Positions 11,399 to 23,261 are shown, counted from the stretch's first letter. The stretch: 64,000 nucleotides of DNA from Leucocoprinus leucothites (GCA_013368445.1 JAACJO010000018.1:434001-498000), one strand, 5' to 3'. The notes: generated by a model from the letters alone, not told the origin. Numbers and translations: made by a program.

Positions 11399-12652
11399 AT
11401 GGACACCTTACTTCCAGAGCTAACTTACGAAGTGGTCTCGCATCTACAAAATAATCCAGTCGCATTATGCAATCTTTCCCTCTGCTCCAAACGTTTTCTC
11501 CTGGTGTGCCGTCAAACATTATACAGGGATATAATATTCACAGACGTCGACTCGGAGGGACCGCCCTGTGGTATACGGTCTACAACATGCAAACTATTCA
11601 CTACCCTTGCTCGAGTGAACACGGCACTCGCTCGCCACGTCCAGAGATTTCATTTTGCACCGAGCGGACCTCTTTGGTCAATGATGTCGAATTACAAGGA
11701 GCCAAGTGTACGCGAAGACTTAATCATGAGTTTGAAGCTCATGGTCAACTTGAAATATTTGGCGATTCATATCTGGGGTGAGCCTGAGGTATTGACCTTG
11801 CATGGCGCACTTGGAAATTGCACATTCCAGCTCGAATACTTTTCGTGTCCCTTCGACATATACCAACGTCACATGCAACTCCCACTCGATCAATCCCACC
11901 TGAAGCAGCTCAGACTCTGGGCTCCCCAGTCTGTCGTATTTCCTCAATTCCAATCTTCGCGATTGACAATGTTGGGTGGTGACACTCATACGATCGAGAA
12001 CATCCTTCCTAATAACAATGATATATCTTCCCTCTTGTGGAAAAGGAGTTCTGAGGATCCTATTCCTCTCACGTCGGCACTCATCCAAGGATTCGATGAT
12101 CTTCACACTCTATGTATTGAGAGTTCGTACTATTGGGATATTCGATTCTTAGCGCCTCATTTACAGCGCCTTGAAGTCCTTCATTTTACTAGAGACCAAG
12201 AGGTAAGTCCCTTCCCCAAGAAAAAGTGGCATTACACTCACCCAACACCATAAAAGCGAACTTTCATACAGCTCGAATATGAGCTCGCTGACGTACCTTT
12301 ACTTCGAGGGCTTCGAATTTTCATTCATTCTGATCAGCACAAATACAAGCTCGGTTATACTTCCATGTTAGAACAAGCACGCGTTCGAAATTTGAACGCC
12401 AGCAAAATTGAAGCGAAGACGCTGGTCCAGGAGTGGTTTAGACAGCTGCCCCGCTTTCGGGCGGCGTACTTTCAAATAGCTAACGCGCTTCGTGTAGAGG
12501 AAAGTTTCTTGGTGTGGGAGCGGGATAGAACCAGTGGATACAGAATGGCGGATGGGATGGAGGTTTGGAATATCTCTCCTGGAACTGAACACAAAGGCAA
12601 GTATATTTTATCTGAACAGGGAGATGTTGTTCTTTACATGACCTGGCGTTAA
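11399..12652 (+). CDS. F-box protein, copy 2 (tandem paralogue)
   Basis: Exons are 11399-12202 and 12272-12652 with a 69-nt intron in the same place and phase as in copy 1; the predicted protein is 394 aa. The start is ATG 11399 (MDTLLPELTYEVVSHL), which gives the canonical LPELxxEVxxHL opening of an F-box better than copy 1 does. Identical landmark segments in both copies include LYRDIIF/LYRDIII, DSEGPP and LCIESSYYW. The two genes lie about 430 bp apart and probably arose by tandem duplication. Its stop codon lies only 56 bp from the stop of the convergent Urc4-like gene, so the 3' ends are tail to tail. Confidence 0.82.
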
Positions 12653-12667
12653 AAAAGCGAAACGAAA

Positions 12668-15288
12668 ATGATACAATCCCAAGAAAATCATGCCGACTTC
12701 GTCTATAATTAGAAAACAGTTCCATCGCTCTCGATTTCGATAGGCGGTCCACCAGTCTCAGGCCTCTTAATCTTCGCAATTTCCCTTCCTCCTTTCCATG
12801 TAGCAGCTTCCAAGACTTGTGCAAGACTGAGCTGTGCTGGGGTGAGCCCAAGTTCGGAACGAATGAGGTTCGCAATTCGATCTCTGAAAAGAAGTTATAA
12901 AATGAATCGGACTGGACGCGAGCACAAGAGAAGCATACAATTCGATTACTGTCATCGCACGCCATTCAACAATCGCTGGGTGGGACGGGGGTGCAGTCGG
13001 TAACCCAGACTTTGGATCTGTTGGAAGGACGTTTGGTTTAAGCGTCAGGACATCGAGATCGACAAGCAGCCCGCCTGTTCCCAGTCAAGAGCAGGTGTGA
13101 GATAGGTTCACCTCCATACAAGATTATATTTGTACATACCGTTACGGTATTCAGGCAGTCCAGTCATGTCCTCAAGTCCCTCAACTTGCCATCCGAGCTC
13201 CTTCTGTAAAACTTCAACGAGACTGTAGGTCAACCACTGCGTGAGCTTATGGAATGGGACGAGGATAGTGTCTGATTCTGGGTCACCAGGTGCCGTTTGA
13301 CCGAGTGAAGGACAGGGCCAGACGTCACCGAGAGAGACTCCGCCGAGGGAAAGACGGGAGGGCCAGATGGGGTTGAGGCCGTCAAGGAGAACTGTCCAGA
13401 GCGCGGAGAGGGGGACGGTTGGGGGTGATGTTGGCAGGGCTTGGGATTCCAAGAAGTCTGTGGTGGAAAGGTGGAGGACATTAGGATCCGATAGAAGATG
13501 AGTCAAGTAACGTACCAATGAGATTACCAGGTCTTCCTTCTGTACCGAAGAATTGAGGGCTGGAAGTGAGTGCTTTGCTGAGGTTGAAGAGAAGGGAAGC
13601 GCGTCCTTCGAGTCCAGTCATGGGGTTGGTTTCGGAAACCTGCATTGCAGCACCCGTACGCTCTGCAGTGACCTTAGTGAGACCAGCCGCTACCAACTAA
13701 ATTAGCAATCCGAATACGCATACGGCTGATGGAAGACCAAAAGCCGCATACCATCAACACGATAAGGCTGCTCCTTGAGGCCACTGAAAAAGCCATCCCG
13801 GAACATATGCACACTCGCAACGCCGAGGCCCTCAGACCGACCAAAGACTTTGTTTGTATTGGGTTCAGTGTACTTCCATAAATTGCCTGCGCCGGCATCA
13901 AGGAGAACAGAAACGAGGAATAGGTCAATTAACCTGCGAGCCTTTTCCTTGTCGTCAACCTGCTCGGATGTCCATTTCGCGAGGAGGGGTTCAATTCTGG
14001 GGAGTCCGGCATCAAGATGGCGCCATCGACCGTGTGGTTGAATCTGGAGATTGTGAATTTGGGTGATTGACGACTGCTCGGAACTTGGATGTTTGAAAAA
14101 AGCATACGTTCTTGGGATTGGAGCTGTAGTCTCTCTGATCACAAATAAAACCGTTAGCCGATAATGATACTATGAATAGGCCCTGGGCCAGACGTACCTC
14201 AATAATATTCAGGCAAAAAGCAGCAACTTCTGCCTCCTTTTCAGGGTGATAGTCGAAGAACTGCAACTTCCCCTGAGTGGCGAGATCGTATACGCGTGAA
14301 CAGCGTTCTCTGATTGCGGGCAGCGTGCGAAGGTAGGCCGCTGTTGTCTGAGGTGTGAGCTCACCAAGTAGACTCATACTGAGATAGTGGTGGTTGGAAC
14401 AAGAGTAAAGCCTGGGTGTTATCGGACGCGTTTTGAGGGTCGCGGTTTGATGGAATGCATCATCGATAGGGGCTAGTTATGTCATAAATAGGTAACGTGG
14501 TATCTATCTTTGCAAAAGCACTTTCCTTCGGATCTCAGCGCTCAGCACTGATGCTTCTGGCTTTCCTTCTTCAGCTGTGATTTAATTCAAACGAGGAAGA
14601 TCGATCCCAGCATAGGTGTTCGGACGGACCTACTAGCTCAGGTTGAATGATGAAGGTCTGGCTTGAAGTCTCTAATTCATTTCTCGGAGGGTCAATTGAA
14701 TTTCAAGGTGTCCGATCTCTCTAATTTTCTGAGGATAGAACATAGGATTCATCGCTATTAAGGTAGGACTGACTCTAGGGCGGAACAATGTAAGCAGCAC
14801 CAAGAGCAGGAGACAAACGTAGGAAAAACTGCCTGGCCTCAACTATAGCTGAGATTATATTTGACTCCAATAGGGATATAAGTCGCTACGTCACTACCTT
14901 GGTTCCTCAAACGTTCCACTAGAACGGTATTGCTACTAGCAAGAGGTGGCGCTACGGTGTTCAGAACAGTGGGATGGCATCGGAGGACTGAAACAGCGTT
15001 AATGAGTTGGAAAGATTGGATACGTTTGAACTCCCAGTAGAACCTTCGCCCCGGCGGAACTGTGATACGGTGCATGGGGGTAGTAAACGATATTGAGGTC
15101 CCCTCAAGCTACCAATGGGTGTTGAAGCCGCAATATGGGTTGGCGGGAGGTCCCAAGGCTTCTCGCGGAGTGCCTCACCGGCGACGTACACTGTACCGGA
15201 TGACCCGGCATGGGTTAGAACGACTGGAGGGACATTCGCCATGCCAACCTTGGCTGGCACCGTTGCACCAGATGGTTTTTCTTCTCTC
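12668..15288. repeat. Segmental duplication, copy A
   Basis: This 2.6-kb block is nearly identical to 23262-25828. It covers the whole Urc4-like gene, its 5' flank and the C-terminal coding part of a HET-like gene. The left limit is atgatacaRtccc (12668 and 23262), just past the Urc4 stop. The right limit is at cttctctc (15288 and 25828), inside the HET-like coding sequence. Confidence 0.85.
12709..14377 (-). CDS. URC4: DUF1688 family protein, Urc4-like (uracil catabolism)
   Basis: I resolve seven exons: 14377-14198, 14134-14108 (27-nt micro-exon), 14043-13752, 13689-13516, 13457-13140, 13074-12939 and 12883-12709; all phases agree and give 433 aa, near the usual family length. Hallmarks of DUF1688 are HGRWRHLDAG followed by RRLIDLFLVSVLLDAGAG (third exon), then SEGLGVASVHMF, NPMTGLEGRASLL, FFGTEGRPGNLIDFL, and a C-terminal LLVDLDVL segment. 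Urc4 is required for the URC pyrimidine-degradation pathway in some yeasts and fungi; its biochemical reaction is not established to my knowledge. No other URC gene is seen nearby. A second, broken copy lies at 23304-24917. The family call is firm; assignment to Urc4 rather than another DUF1688 member is likely. Confidence 0.85.
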
Positions 15289-15600
15289 AAGACCAGGAAA
15301 GCTCCCATAAACCCGCGAGTAACGGCAGTGGAGATTGCATAGATCTTCAAAATCCTCATTTCCGGGTTGAGAAAGAGTGCGGACTCATCTTGGCGTAATA
15401 TGTGTCTGCACTTGACTGATTTCGGTCCTAGGATGGAAAGGACTGGCTAGAAGGTTTTTCGTGCCTCGTCGCGGAACTTTGCGGCAATCGCAGTGGACAG
15501 CGGCTCAAGGCGCTCGCGGTCTTCCTGTGATCTAATTGGCCGTCCCCACCATCGATACTCCCCAATGGCTCTGCGGCACGATACATGTTGTGAGTCTTCG
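14961..15600 (-). pseudogene. HET1: C-terminal relic of a HET-like membrane protein
   Basis: The reverse strand encodes the tail of the family (MANVPPVVL, SGTVYVAGEAL, EKPWDLPP, stop at 14961). Upstream it jumps at about 15288 from REEKPSGA straight into the first membrane segment (MRILKIYAIS), so roughly 150 codons are missing. Further up, a codon that is CAG in the long copies is TAG here (KTF then stop, near 15447). The recognisable sequence ends near GEYRWWGRPI (about 15560). The tail is HET4-like while the upstream part is HET2/HET7-like, so the relic is a mosaic. Confidence 0.8.
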
Positions 15601-16043
15601 GATCCGGTTACTCTGGGATGTGTGTTGTGATCCATTGATGACTTGACGAGATATTTCATAAATGTAGCGGGCTATTAATTTCGGGATCTGAGCTCGCGCG
15701 TTAGCTTTGCGGAATATCAGGATAGGCAATAGCATCTGCAAATAACTGATTCGAGTATCCGGCTCATATTCTTTCACGTTATCTGGCATGTGGTTGTTAC
15801 TTTTGGGATCAACCTTATAAGCTTGTCTCTCCCGAGATTCAGCGTTTAGGTGGCTCAGGCGTCAGTCCAAGTTCACGAATATCGTTAGCAATGGTTGATA
15901 TAGAATCCGCTCGTTGGTTAAACATCCGTTGAGCGCTGAGCGCTCGCATAATAGGTGAGATAACTACAGCCATACATTTGACAGTCAAAATTCTATATGG
16001 AAACTGATTGGGCCCGATTAAAGTTGCGACAGTCCGTTTACCT

Positions 16044-18611
16044 TCACACTTGACTCAGTTCACGGTTGACGACTTCATAGGGATTGAAATCCTCGCTTGA
16101 TGTAGGAGCTTCGCTGGGGTTTAGTACTTGTCCGATTGGAAAGGTATCGCCAGCCGGACGATCTGCGTCGGGATGAGCCTTGACTGCCGCGATGGCTAGG
16201 GAGCTGGATGGCGCCTGGTTCGTCTCTGGCGGGAAAATGGAAGGGAGTGGCAATACAGTGTCTGGAGTGGGTGTGATGGACCCTGAAGGCAGAGGTGATA
16301 CTGGGGATCCCAAGGGAGTGGATGAGTGAGGGTTCTTGGAATCTTCGCTTTGGTTGGAACGTGACATGGCGGGCGAAGCTGGTGGACTACTCCCCGCCGC
16401 CCCACCAGCGGGAGATGATTGTGTCGCGGGAATAGGAACCCTTCTCTGCTGTGGTTTCTTGCAAAGTGCTCCGCCTCCAACATAAACTGTTCCAGAATAA
16501 TCTGACTGAGAAAGGACAAAGGGAGGCACGTTCACCATCCCAACCTTGACCGAAACTCTTGCCTCCAATGCTTTCTCCTCTCTTTGTAACAGCATGCACG
16601 TGATTCCGCCGCCGTGGACCGCTAGGATAACCATGTTATTTGGCCGGCCAGTGACCATCGCTTTCGTGTAGACTCCGGTCTGAAGGTCGACCAATGTAAT
16701 CCTGTACGGGCGTGGGACATCTTCCCCTGGGTTCTCAAGGTGTTTTGTGGGTGCGTCCCATCGAGGAATGAGCTGGCGGTTGCCCCACTCTGTCATGTTA
16801 CGGTAACTGAAATCTTTCGTAGCCAGAAGGGGAATCGGGTCACTGAGATGATCCTCGTAGACAACCCACCCATCCTTCTTCACATAGATTGTCCCAACCA
16901 ATAACTCGGACGTCGTTAAAACGGCACAGGACAGGTACATGAGTGACCACCCCAGCTTGGAGTTGCCGAATCCGATCCAGGGCCCGATGAACAAGAGAAA
17001 ACCGGAAATACAGATCACATAGATCTTCAAAATCCTCATATCCGGGTTTCGAAAGAGTGCAGAGTCGTCTCGGCGTAACATGTGTTTGACTTCGACTGAT
17101 TTCGGACCTATAATGGAAAGGACGGGCTGGAACGTTTTCTGCGCTTCGTCACGAAACTTTGCCGGGATCGCAGTGGAAAGTGGCTCAAGGCGCTCACGAC
17201 CTTCCTGAGGCCTGATTGGCCGTCCCCACCATCGATACTCCCCCACCCATGGATCAGCTGTCTGACAAACAGCAGCAAGTGCCGCTGCGTTGTAGTACCC
17301 CTGATTCAGCTCCAACAACCACGCCAAGTCAGCCCAGCCATCTATACCCTGCAGGTCTTCCAGCTTCGAACGTCGAGGGAGAAGGCCGTTCAGCGCCTTT
17401 CCAAGCATGTGGTGCATGTGGAAGCCATCAGCTTCATCTCGGCGGATTGCTTCTACGACGAGGGAGTGAATAGCAGACTGCCAATTGACCGACCCAGAGT
17501 TGGTGGAATGCTGCATGATATTATAGAGATGCCATTGTTTCTCCTTGGCTGCTCTGGCCTGCATAGACCCGCGGAACTCTCGCCCTGGAAGGACGGTGAT
17601 GGAACTGACGAGTTTACCATCCGGACCTGGTCTCCTAGTCATCTGTAGCACCTCTTCCGTGTGTATGATCTCTCCGAGTGTAAATAGACGCTTTCCCCAA
17701 GCGCACCCCGGGTTGGTATGGTCGCATCGGGGCTCGTGGCAGAAGACGACGACTTGCTTTGCACCTCGGAATATATCAACTAGCTGACCGACTTCTAGTC
17801 CTCTCTGCCTGTTGATTTCCTTCCTTTCGTCTGGTGTGCCGTTGGGAAGCCCAGTATCCGACAAGCAAAACTCATCTAGCCATATGTACTCAACACGGCT
17901 AGCTTTGCCCGGAATTGATGCCCTTGCTTCGGCGTAACACTCGAGCACCGTGTGTGCGATGAGTTGACGATTGACGAGGCTGAGCTCTCGATCTGCATCA
18001 GACGAGGGATCGAGTTGTCGCTTGGCCTCGTTAGAGTACATGTGAATGGCGCTCTTCATGGGATAACTAATAGCTATGTAGCCAGAGTCTTGAATGGCCT
18101 TTCGTGTGGTGAATTCATCTAGGTCAAGCGCCGCCTCTTCTGGATGACCGCCGTCATATGGTACCTGTCGTTCAAAGGATATGCTAGTTCCTTTGAAATG
18201 CACCTCAAGTAGCCAGCGAGGCTTATTGTTTGTGATGGCGTACTCGCCATTCGCAAAACTTCTAGATCCGAATTTCTGATGCCCCACGCTTGGAGGTTCG
18301 AGGATGATTGCATCAGGTACGTGAGGCCATTCGACTTTCCAGGGGACTGTGGCTCTGACGGCTTGTCTCCAGGGTGCTGCGAGGTACGACCAAAAGGCAT
18401 ATATCGGCGCAAGAGGAATGGCAATAAAGACGCGAAGACAGTTGGCGATGAAGTGCCATTCACTGTCTGGGTCTCTTCCGAACCAGAGGGGAGCCAGCAC
18501 ACCAGGGTCTTCCTGGAACAGACGATCAATACGACATTCTGTGACAACGACACTGAGACAGTCCCAGATGGACGTGTTTTTGTACGTTTGTGACATAGAT
18601 ATATCCTGCAT
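16044..18611 (-). CDS. HET2: HET-like membrane protein, 855 aa
   Basis: A single open frame from MQDISMSQTYKN to the tail NRELSQV. I see, in order: an N-terminal region with a hydrophobic stretch (about 60-80, RVFIAIPLAPIYAFW); a GYIAISYPMKS segment (about 178-188); EYIWLDEFCLSD (about 240-252); a QRGLEVGQLVDIFRGAKQ helix; WGKRLFTLGEI; a conserved PRRSKLEDLQGIDGWADL region; two hydrophobic segments (about 530-575) typical of a membrane hairpin; a VTGRPNNMVILAVHGG region; and a Ser/Pro/Thr-rich tail. The first four motifs sit where the HET domain has ALSYxWG, YLWIDxLCIxQ, a helix leading to xxIYxxA, and RAWTLQE, so I infer a divergent HET domain. HET proteins control fungal non-self recognition. 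A shadow ORF covers the 5' end in another frame. Confidence 0.8.
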   Translation of the reverse strand: MQDISMSQTYKNTSIWDCLSVVVTECRIDRLFQEDPGVLAPLWFGRDPDSEWHFIANCLRVFIAIPLAPIYAFWSYLAAPWRQAVRATVPWKVEWPHVPDAIILEPPSVGHQKFGSRSFANGEYAITNNKPRWLLEVHFKGTSISFERQVPYDGGHPEEAALDLDEFTTRKAIQDSGYIAISYPMKSAIHMYSNEAKRQLDPSSDADRELSLVNRQLIAHTVLECYAEARASIPGKASRVEYIWLDEFCLSDTGLPNGTPDERKEINRQRGLEVGQLVDIFRGAKQVVVFCHEPRCDHTNPGCAWGKRLFTLGEIIHTEEVLQMTRRPGPDGKLVSSITVLPGREFRGSMQARAAKEKQWHLYNIMQHSTNSGSVNWQSAIHSLVVEAIRRDEADGFHMHHMLGKALNGLLPRRSKLEDLQGIDGWADLAWLLELNQGYYNAAALAAVCQTADPWVGEYRWWGRPIRPQEGRERLEPLSTAIPAKFRDEAQKTFQPVLSIIGPKSVEVKHMLRRDDSALFRNPDMRILKIYVICISGFLLFIGPWIGFGNSKLGWSLMYLSCAVLTTSELLVGTIYVKKDGWVVYEDHLSDPIPLLATKDFSYRNMTEWGNRQLIPRWDAPTKHLENPGEDVPRPYRITLVDLQTGVYTKAMVTGRPNNMVILAVHGGGITCMLLQREEKALEARVSVKVGMVNVPPFVLSQSDYSGTVYVGGGALCKKPQQRRVPIPATQSSPAGGAAGSSPPASPAMSRSNQSEDSKNPHSSTPLGSPVSPLPSGSITPTPDTVLPLPSIFPPETNQAPSSSLAIAAVKAHPDADRPAGDTFPIGQVLNPSEAPTSSEDFNPYEVVNRELSQV

Positions 18612-18728
18612 GAGACGTGAGTTTCAAGCAAGTTTAAGAGAAAACGCGTCAGGGAAGGTACTAGCCTCAGTATCCTCAGTGAAGTCTAGAACCAGGGGTG
18701 ACGGTCGGTTATGCTTGCTGCTCTCTTG

Positions 18729-18736
18729 TATTTAAA
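18729..18736 (-). promoter_or_regulatory. TATA-like element of HET2
   Basis: The plus-strand tatttaaa (TTTAAATA on the coding strand) lies 118 bp upstream of the HET2 ATG. The same word, in a conserved context, occurs upstream of HET6, HET7 and HET10. Confidence 0.5.
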
Positions 18737-19123
18737 GGGATTTGGTGTTTGTTTCAATTTTTGTTTTTCATCGGTCCCTCGAAAGAGGTTTCTAGTGGGG
18801 CACCAAAAACAGGCAATGATAAAGCATAACAGGATCGTGAATTGTGGCATTCTAGGAACACGTAGAACTATTTTTAAATTGAATTGAATTATGAGCATTA
18901 GGAGGGAATATGTGGCCCCTGTGCTTGGCTGTTATAGGTCAAACAGAGCATCTTCTTATCATCGACTGAAGCAGGTTTGACTGAAAATGGCCTGGCCAAG
19001 AGCTTAAGATCAAGTGTTGGGACCAGGTGATGATTGAACTTCTTATCTAGCTTCAAATTGCATCTGATTGTTGGGATTACCGCAGTACACTTCCGGATGA
19101 TCATGTCCAAAAGTTAGATATTC

Positions 19124-20476
19124 AATCTTGTGCCTATTCATTCTGAGTGGGGTAACATAATACCCAGACACACACAATTGTGGGGAAAGGGAATTGGCGG
19201 TAATTTTCCTGTTCATGAGGCCAAAGGAGAACGCAGACGGGTCACCCAAACCGTGTGTCTGTCTTCGGCCCACTGTGTGACTGTCCAAGTCTATGTTATC
19301 GTTAGATAAATAGGATTGGTAGCTAAAGGTATGGGCGGGCGTGAAATAAAAATTTTAGATGTTTCGACGCCATATTGCAGTTGAAACCATAAGAATGTGG
19401 AAGACTTGTCTTGGAACCAGGCAAGTGTGATTTCTTGTGATACAAGTGACGCGTCACGGGGATTAGGTTGCGTGCACCAGCACACTCCTTTTCTCCTATT
19501 ATTCAATCATATTCTTGTGGTTTTGGCTGGTTGTGGCGTCGAGGCGTCTGAATTTTTTATTTTTCCTATTTTTCATATCCCTTACTCCACTCAATACACC
19601 CGGCGCACTCTATGGCACAATGCGACACGACCACGACCATGTACTGATGCAACACGACAACATAACGACACGATGACACGACACAACACAACGATACGGC
19701 GCGATGATGCGGACCACTGGACCTCTATTATTAGATTCATATTTATATCGTGTCGCTACTTGCCATGAGCGGGCTGGCCACGACATATTAATATATATTG
19801 TGCCACTACTTGCCTCGAGCAGACTGGCCAAGATAAACCTGAAATGCTGCTACGTGCCTAGAGCAGATCGGCCTGATGGTATTGTGCCGCTATATACCTA
19901 GAGCAGAATACTTTGTCCCGCTACTTGCATAGAGCAGACCGGTCTTGGTATTGCACCGCTACTTGCATAGAGCTGACCATTTCTATTGATATTGTGCCAC
20001 TACTTGCCTTAAGCAGCCTGACCGCTTACAAATTGGATGTGCTGCTACTTGTCTAGATTAGACCAGCCAACTTAGTTATTTATTATTGCTGAAGTGTTTT
20101 ATGAACGCCTATTATTTGGGGTTAGGCCCCTTCATACCAGAAGCTAACTTATAAACCGCTTTTGGGGGTTAGCCCTCTTGCTCGCCCTCTGTTGAATGTG
20201 ACGGCTGTGAGGTTTGTGGGTGAGGGCCCGTCCACGTTCTCCTTCAGCCTCATGAACAAGGAAATTGGCTTCTTATTGCCGCCAATTCCCTTTCCCCACA
20301 CATTGTGTGATTTTCTGGGTATTATGTTACCCTACTCGGAATGAATAGACACAAGAATGATTGAATAGATAGTAGGAGAAAAGGAGTGTGCTGGTGCATA
20401 CAACCTAATCCCTGTGACGCATCACTCGTGTCACAAGAAATCACACTTGCCTCGTTCCTCGGCATGTCTTCCACTA
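19124..20476. mobile_element. 1.35-kb insertion with inverted blocks, probable non-autonomous DNA element
   Basis: The element interrupts a site that is continuous in the HET5 flank (ttcaattggacatgg near 35343). It contains block A (about 19124-19252) whose inverted copy lies at about 20210-20375 (shared: gggtattatgttacc, ccgccaattccctttcccc), and block B (about 19397-19520) whose inverted copy lies at about 20350-20478 (shared: ggagtgtgctggtgca, caagaaatcacacttgcct). Between them sits a degenerate minisatellite. No transposase ORF is seen. The sister spacer at 39600 keeps only about 9 nt (ctttgctag) at this point. Confidence 0.65.
19750..20070. repeat. Degenerate minisatellite, about 8 units
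   Basis: A core close to cgctacttgcctagagcaga recurs about eight times with spacing of 30-50 bp (near 19755, 19805, 19850, 19885, 19918, 19962, 19997 and 20042). Units differ by substitutions and spacer length. It lies in the middle of the inserted element. Just before it (19610-19700) is a short CACGA-rich stretch. Confidence 0.7.
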
Positions 20477-21859
20477 CTCTTGCTAGAATTGGACATGATG
20501 TCTGCGGCTGCCAATACAGCATATGAGAACAGCCCGGGAACTCTAAAGCTTTTATTCGACTGTCATTCTTCTAGCATATCTGAAGGCACAGGGCTGATAC
20601 AAAGAGCAGCACCACATGGCATCTGCCATACTGTAAGTCAAATCATAGGCACCAAGTTTCGGCCGTTGTCGAAAGTCTGCCTATCCATGAGGTCCTATTT
20701 ATACACGGAATTACTATAATCACGAATTATTAGGTGAACAAATAAATAATAGCCAAAACAGTAAACTGAGAAAAAGTTCGTCCCCCGCAACAAGATGGAT
20801 ATGATTCCCGGAGTCATGAGTGAAGGGACCGGATTGACAACCATGACCCGGTGGTTTCAGTACTAGCAGTATCTATGATTATGTAGTAGCTCCGCTCTGG
20901 GATGCTCATAGGCTTGATGAACAATAATGAACGGGCCAAGTAGATTGAATAGTTGAGATAAGCACAGCACTTTTACTGGCCTGAGTAAGTACGACTCAAA
21001 GATTTGGAGTGCTCTGGCATTGCCCTCAGGGGAAAAATATCAGAGCCAAATGCTACTTAGTGGATAAACTAGGACTCATTATGTCAAAATTTCTTAAAGG
21101 TGAATCATGATAAACAATTCCATAATCTACTGAGGGGGATAACCCTAAACACCTTGATCTCCAAATTTCACTGTTAACTGGCATTAGAGTTTATGGACTC
21201 TACCCGGAACAAAGTGAAGCACGAAGACCATCTGAGGAATTAGTGTGGCTGGAGTGGTAACATTGTGGCTCTAACACCAAGTACCGAGTTACGGAAATAT
21301 TGTGGAGATTCAATTTCTATCAGTGTGCCACTGGTGAAGGAACGCAACATTTTGCACCGCCCTGCTTCCATATATATTTACTGACCTCACTGCCAAGTGT
21401 ACTGGGCGAGCCACAGAAGTGAATATACTAGTATTCAAACAAGGTAGATCGGGAGAATTGAACTCTTGGGTCGCTTACAGTGGGGTGGAAGCGTAGAGAC
21501 TCATAATTTGGATCAAAGTGAAATCTCCAAGTTTACCTATGCGGCACAGTGTACGTTTGAGTCTGATCTGGTCACTCTGGAATGCTTGTCATGACTCCTC
21601 ATTTATGAGATGCCGGTGGACACAACTCTATTAATGTTGGGTTCTGAGGTCTCGCACCTGCATCCATCCTAGCACACAGGTAGCGAGGTTCATGAGCTTA
21701 TGGCCAATTGTGCATTTACCGCTTGCATAACAAATGGGATAGCTACATTAATATATTCCAAGGTCAAACCAAAGCACTGAATACATCTGATCCGGTATGA
21801 AATTACTTGAACTTGATTAGATCTGCGACAGTCCATTCACCAATACACTATGTTCCGAC

Positions 21860-23261
21860 TCGATATATGAGCTTCATTTGGAGGTATTCCTAGCTGGACG
21901 ACACGCTTCTGGATAACCCGCAATAGCTGTGACGGCTAAGGAGCTAGATGTTGTCTGTGTCATCTCTGACAAGGAAATGGTGGGGAGAGATGATATAGTG
22001 CCCGGAGGAGGTGCGATGGATACTGAGGATGGAGGAGACATTGAAGACCCAAAAAGAGTGGATGACTCGTGTCGACTCTTGGAAGTCTCATTTTGGTTAG
22101 AGCACGATATTGTGGGCGAAGCTGACTAGTGACTTTCTACTCTCTTATCCGTGGGCATTGCAGTGCCAAAGTTTCCATCCCAAGGTTTCTCGCAGAGTGC
22201 CCCGACTTCAACACAAACCGTCCCGGAATAATCTGCCTGGGAAAGGACAAAGGGAGGACCATTCACCATTCCAACCTTGACCGAAACTCTTGCCTACAGT
22301 GCTTTCTCCCGTCTCTGCAACAGCGTGCATGTGATCCCACCACCATGGACAGCGAGCACAACCATACTATTTGGTCTGTCTGTGACCATCGCTTTCGTGT
22401 ATACACCGATCTGAAGGTTGATCAATGTAACACCGTGCGAGCGTGGGATATGTTCTCCTGCACTCTTGAGACGTTTTGTAGGTACGTCCCACTTTGGGAT
22501 GAGCTGGCGGTCCCCCACTCGGTTTTATTGCCTCTCACCGCTAGAAATTAAATCGGGTCACCAAGACAATCCTCACAGACAATCCGTCCATCCTTCACAT
22601 ACATCGTCCCGACCAGTAGCTCGAGCGTTGTGAAAGAGACGCAGGCAATGTAAATGATTGGCAATCCCACTCTGAAGTAGAAGAGCAGGAAGAGCCCGAT
22701 GAACCATAGAGTAGCGGCAATGGCGATTGAATATATCTTCGAAATCCTTGTTTCGGGTAGCGAAAGGGGGCAGAGTCATCGCGACGTAACATGTATTTGA
22801 CTTTGACTGATTTCGGACCAATGATGGAAAGGACAGGTTGGAACGTTTTTCGCGCTTCGTCGCGAAACGTCGCCGGAATCGCAGTGGAAAGTAGCTTAAG
22901 GTGCTCGTGGCCTTCCCCACCACCGATACTCCTCCACCCAAGGATCGGCTGTCTGACAAACGGCAGCAAGTGCCGCCGTGTTGTAACACCCCTAATTCAG
23001 TTCCAACAGCCACACCAGGTCAGCCCACCTGTCTACACCCTGCGGGTCCTCCAGCTTCGAACGTCGTTGTCAGAGGCCATTCAGCGCCTTTCCCAGCATG
23101 TACGTGTGGAAGCCGTTGGCTTCACCTCGGCGGATTGCTTCGACAACGAGGGAGTGAATGGCAGATTGCCAATTGACTGACTCAGAATCCGTGGAATGCT
23201 GCATGATATTATAAAGATGCCACTGCTTCTCCTTGGCTGCTCTGGTCTGTATGGACCCACG
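21860..23261 (-). pseudogene. HET3: truncated and frameshifted HET-like relic
   Basis: Reverse-strand fragments match the C-terminal two thirds of the family in shifting frames: TKAMVTDRPNSMVVLAVHGG (about 22340-22400), KTFQPVLSIIGPKSVKVK (about 22800-22850), then the PKDLQGVD and AAKEKQWHL regions up to about 23255. Stops and indels break it repeatedly. The N-terminal third is absent because the duplicated Urc4 block joins at 23262, in the codons for GSMQ. Its sister copy in the second block is HET7. Confidence 0.8.

Larger units (their letters stand above)
18740..21859. other. Flank shared with 39.2-41.3 kb; no gene
   Basis: Apart from an inserted element (19124-20476), this stretch aligns with the HET6-HET7 spacer at 39.2-41.3 kb (for example gatgatcatgtccaaaag and tccgctctgggatgctcata). 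No coding ORF is supported. It is part of the duplicated unit that carries one HET-like gene and its flanks. Confidence 0.7.

Noticed and set aside
18119..18631. 170-codon reverse ORF over the 5' end of HET2, repeated over HET6, HET7 and HET10
   Set aside because: It is the +1 shadow frame of conserved coding DNA; motifs lie only in the main frame.
19750..20070. CRISPR-like regular repeats
   Set aside because: The units are degenerate, spacing is irregular, and the window is clearly eukaryotic; a minisatellite explains it.
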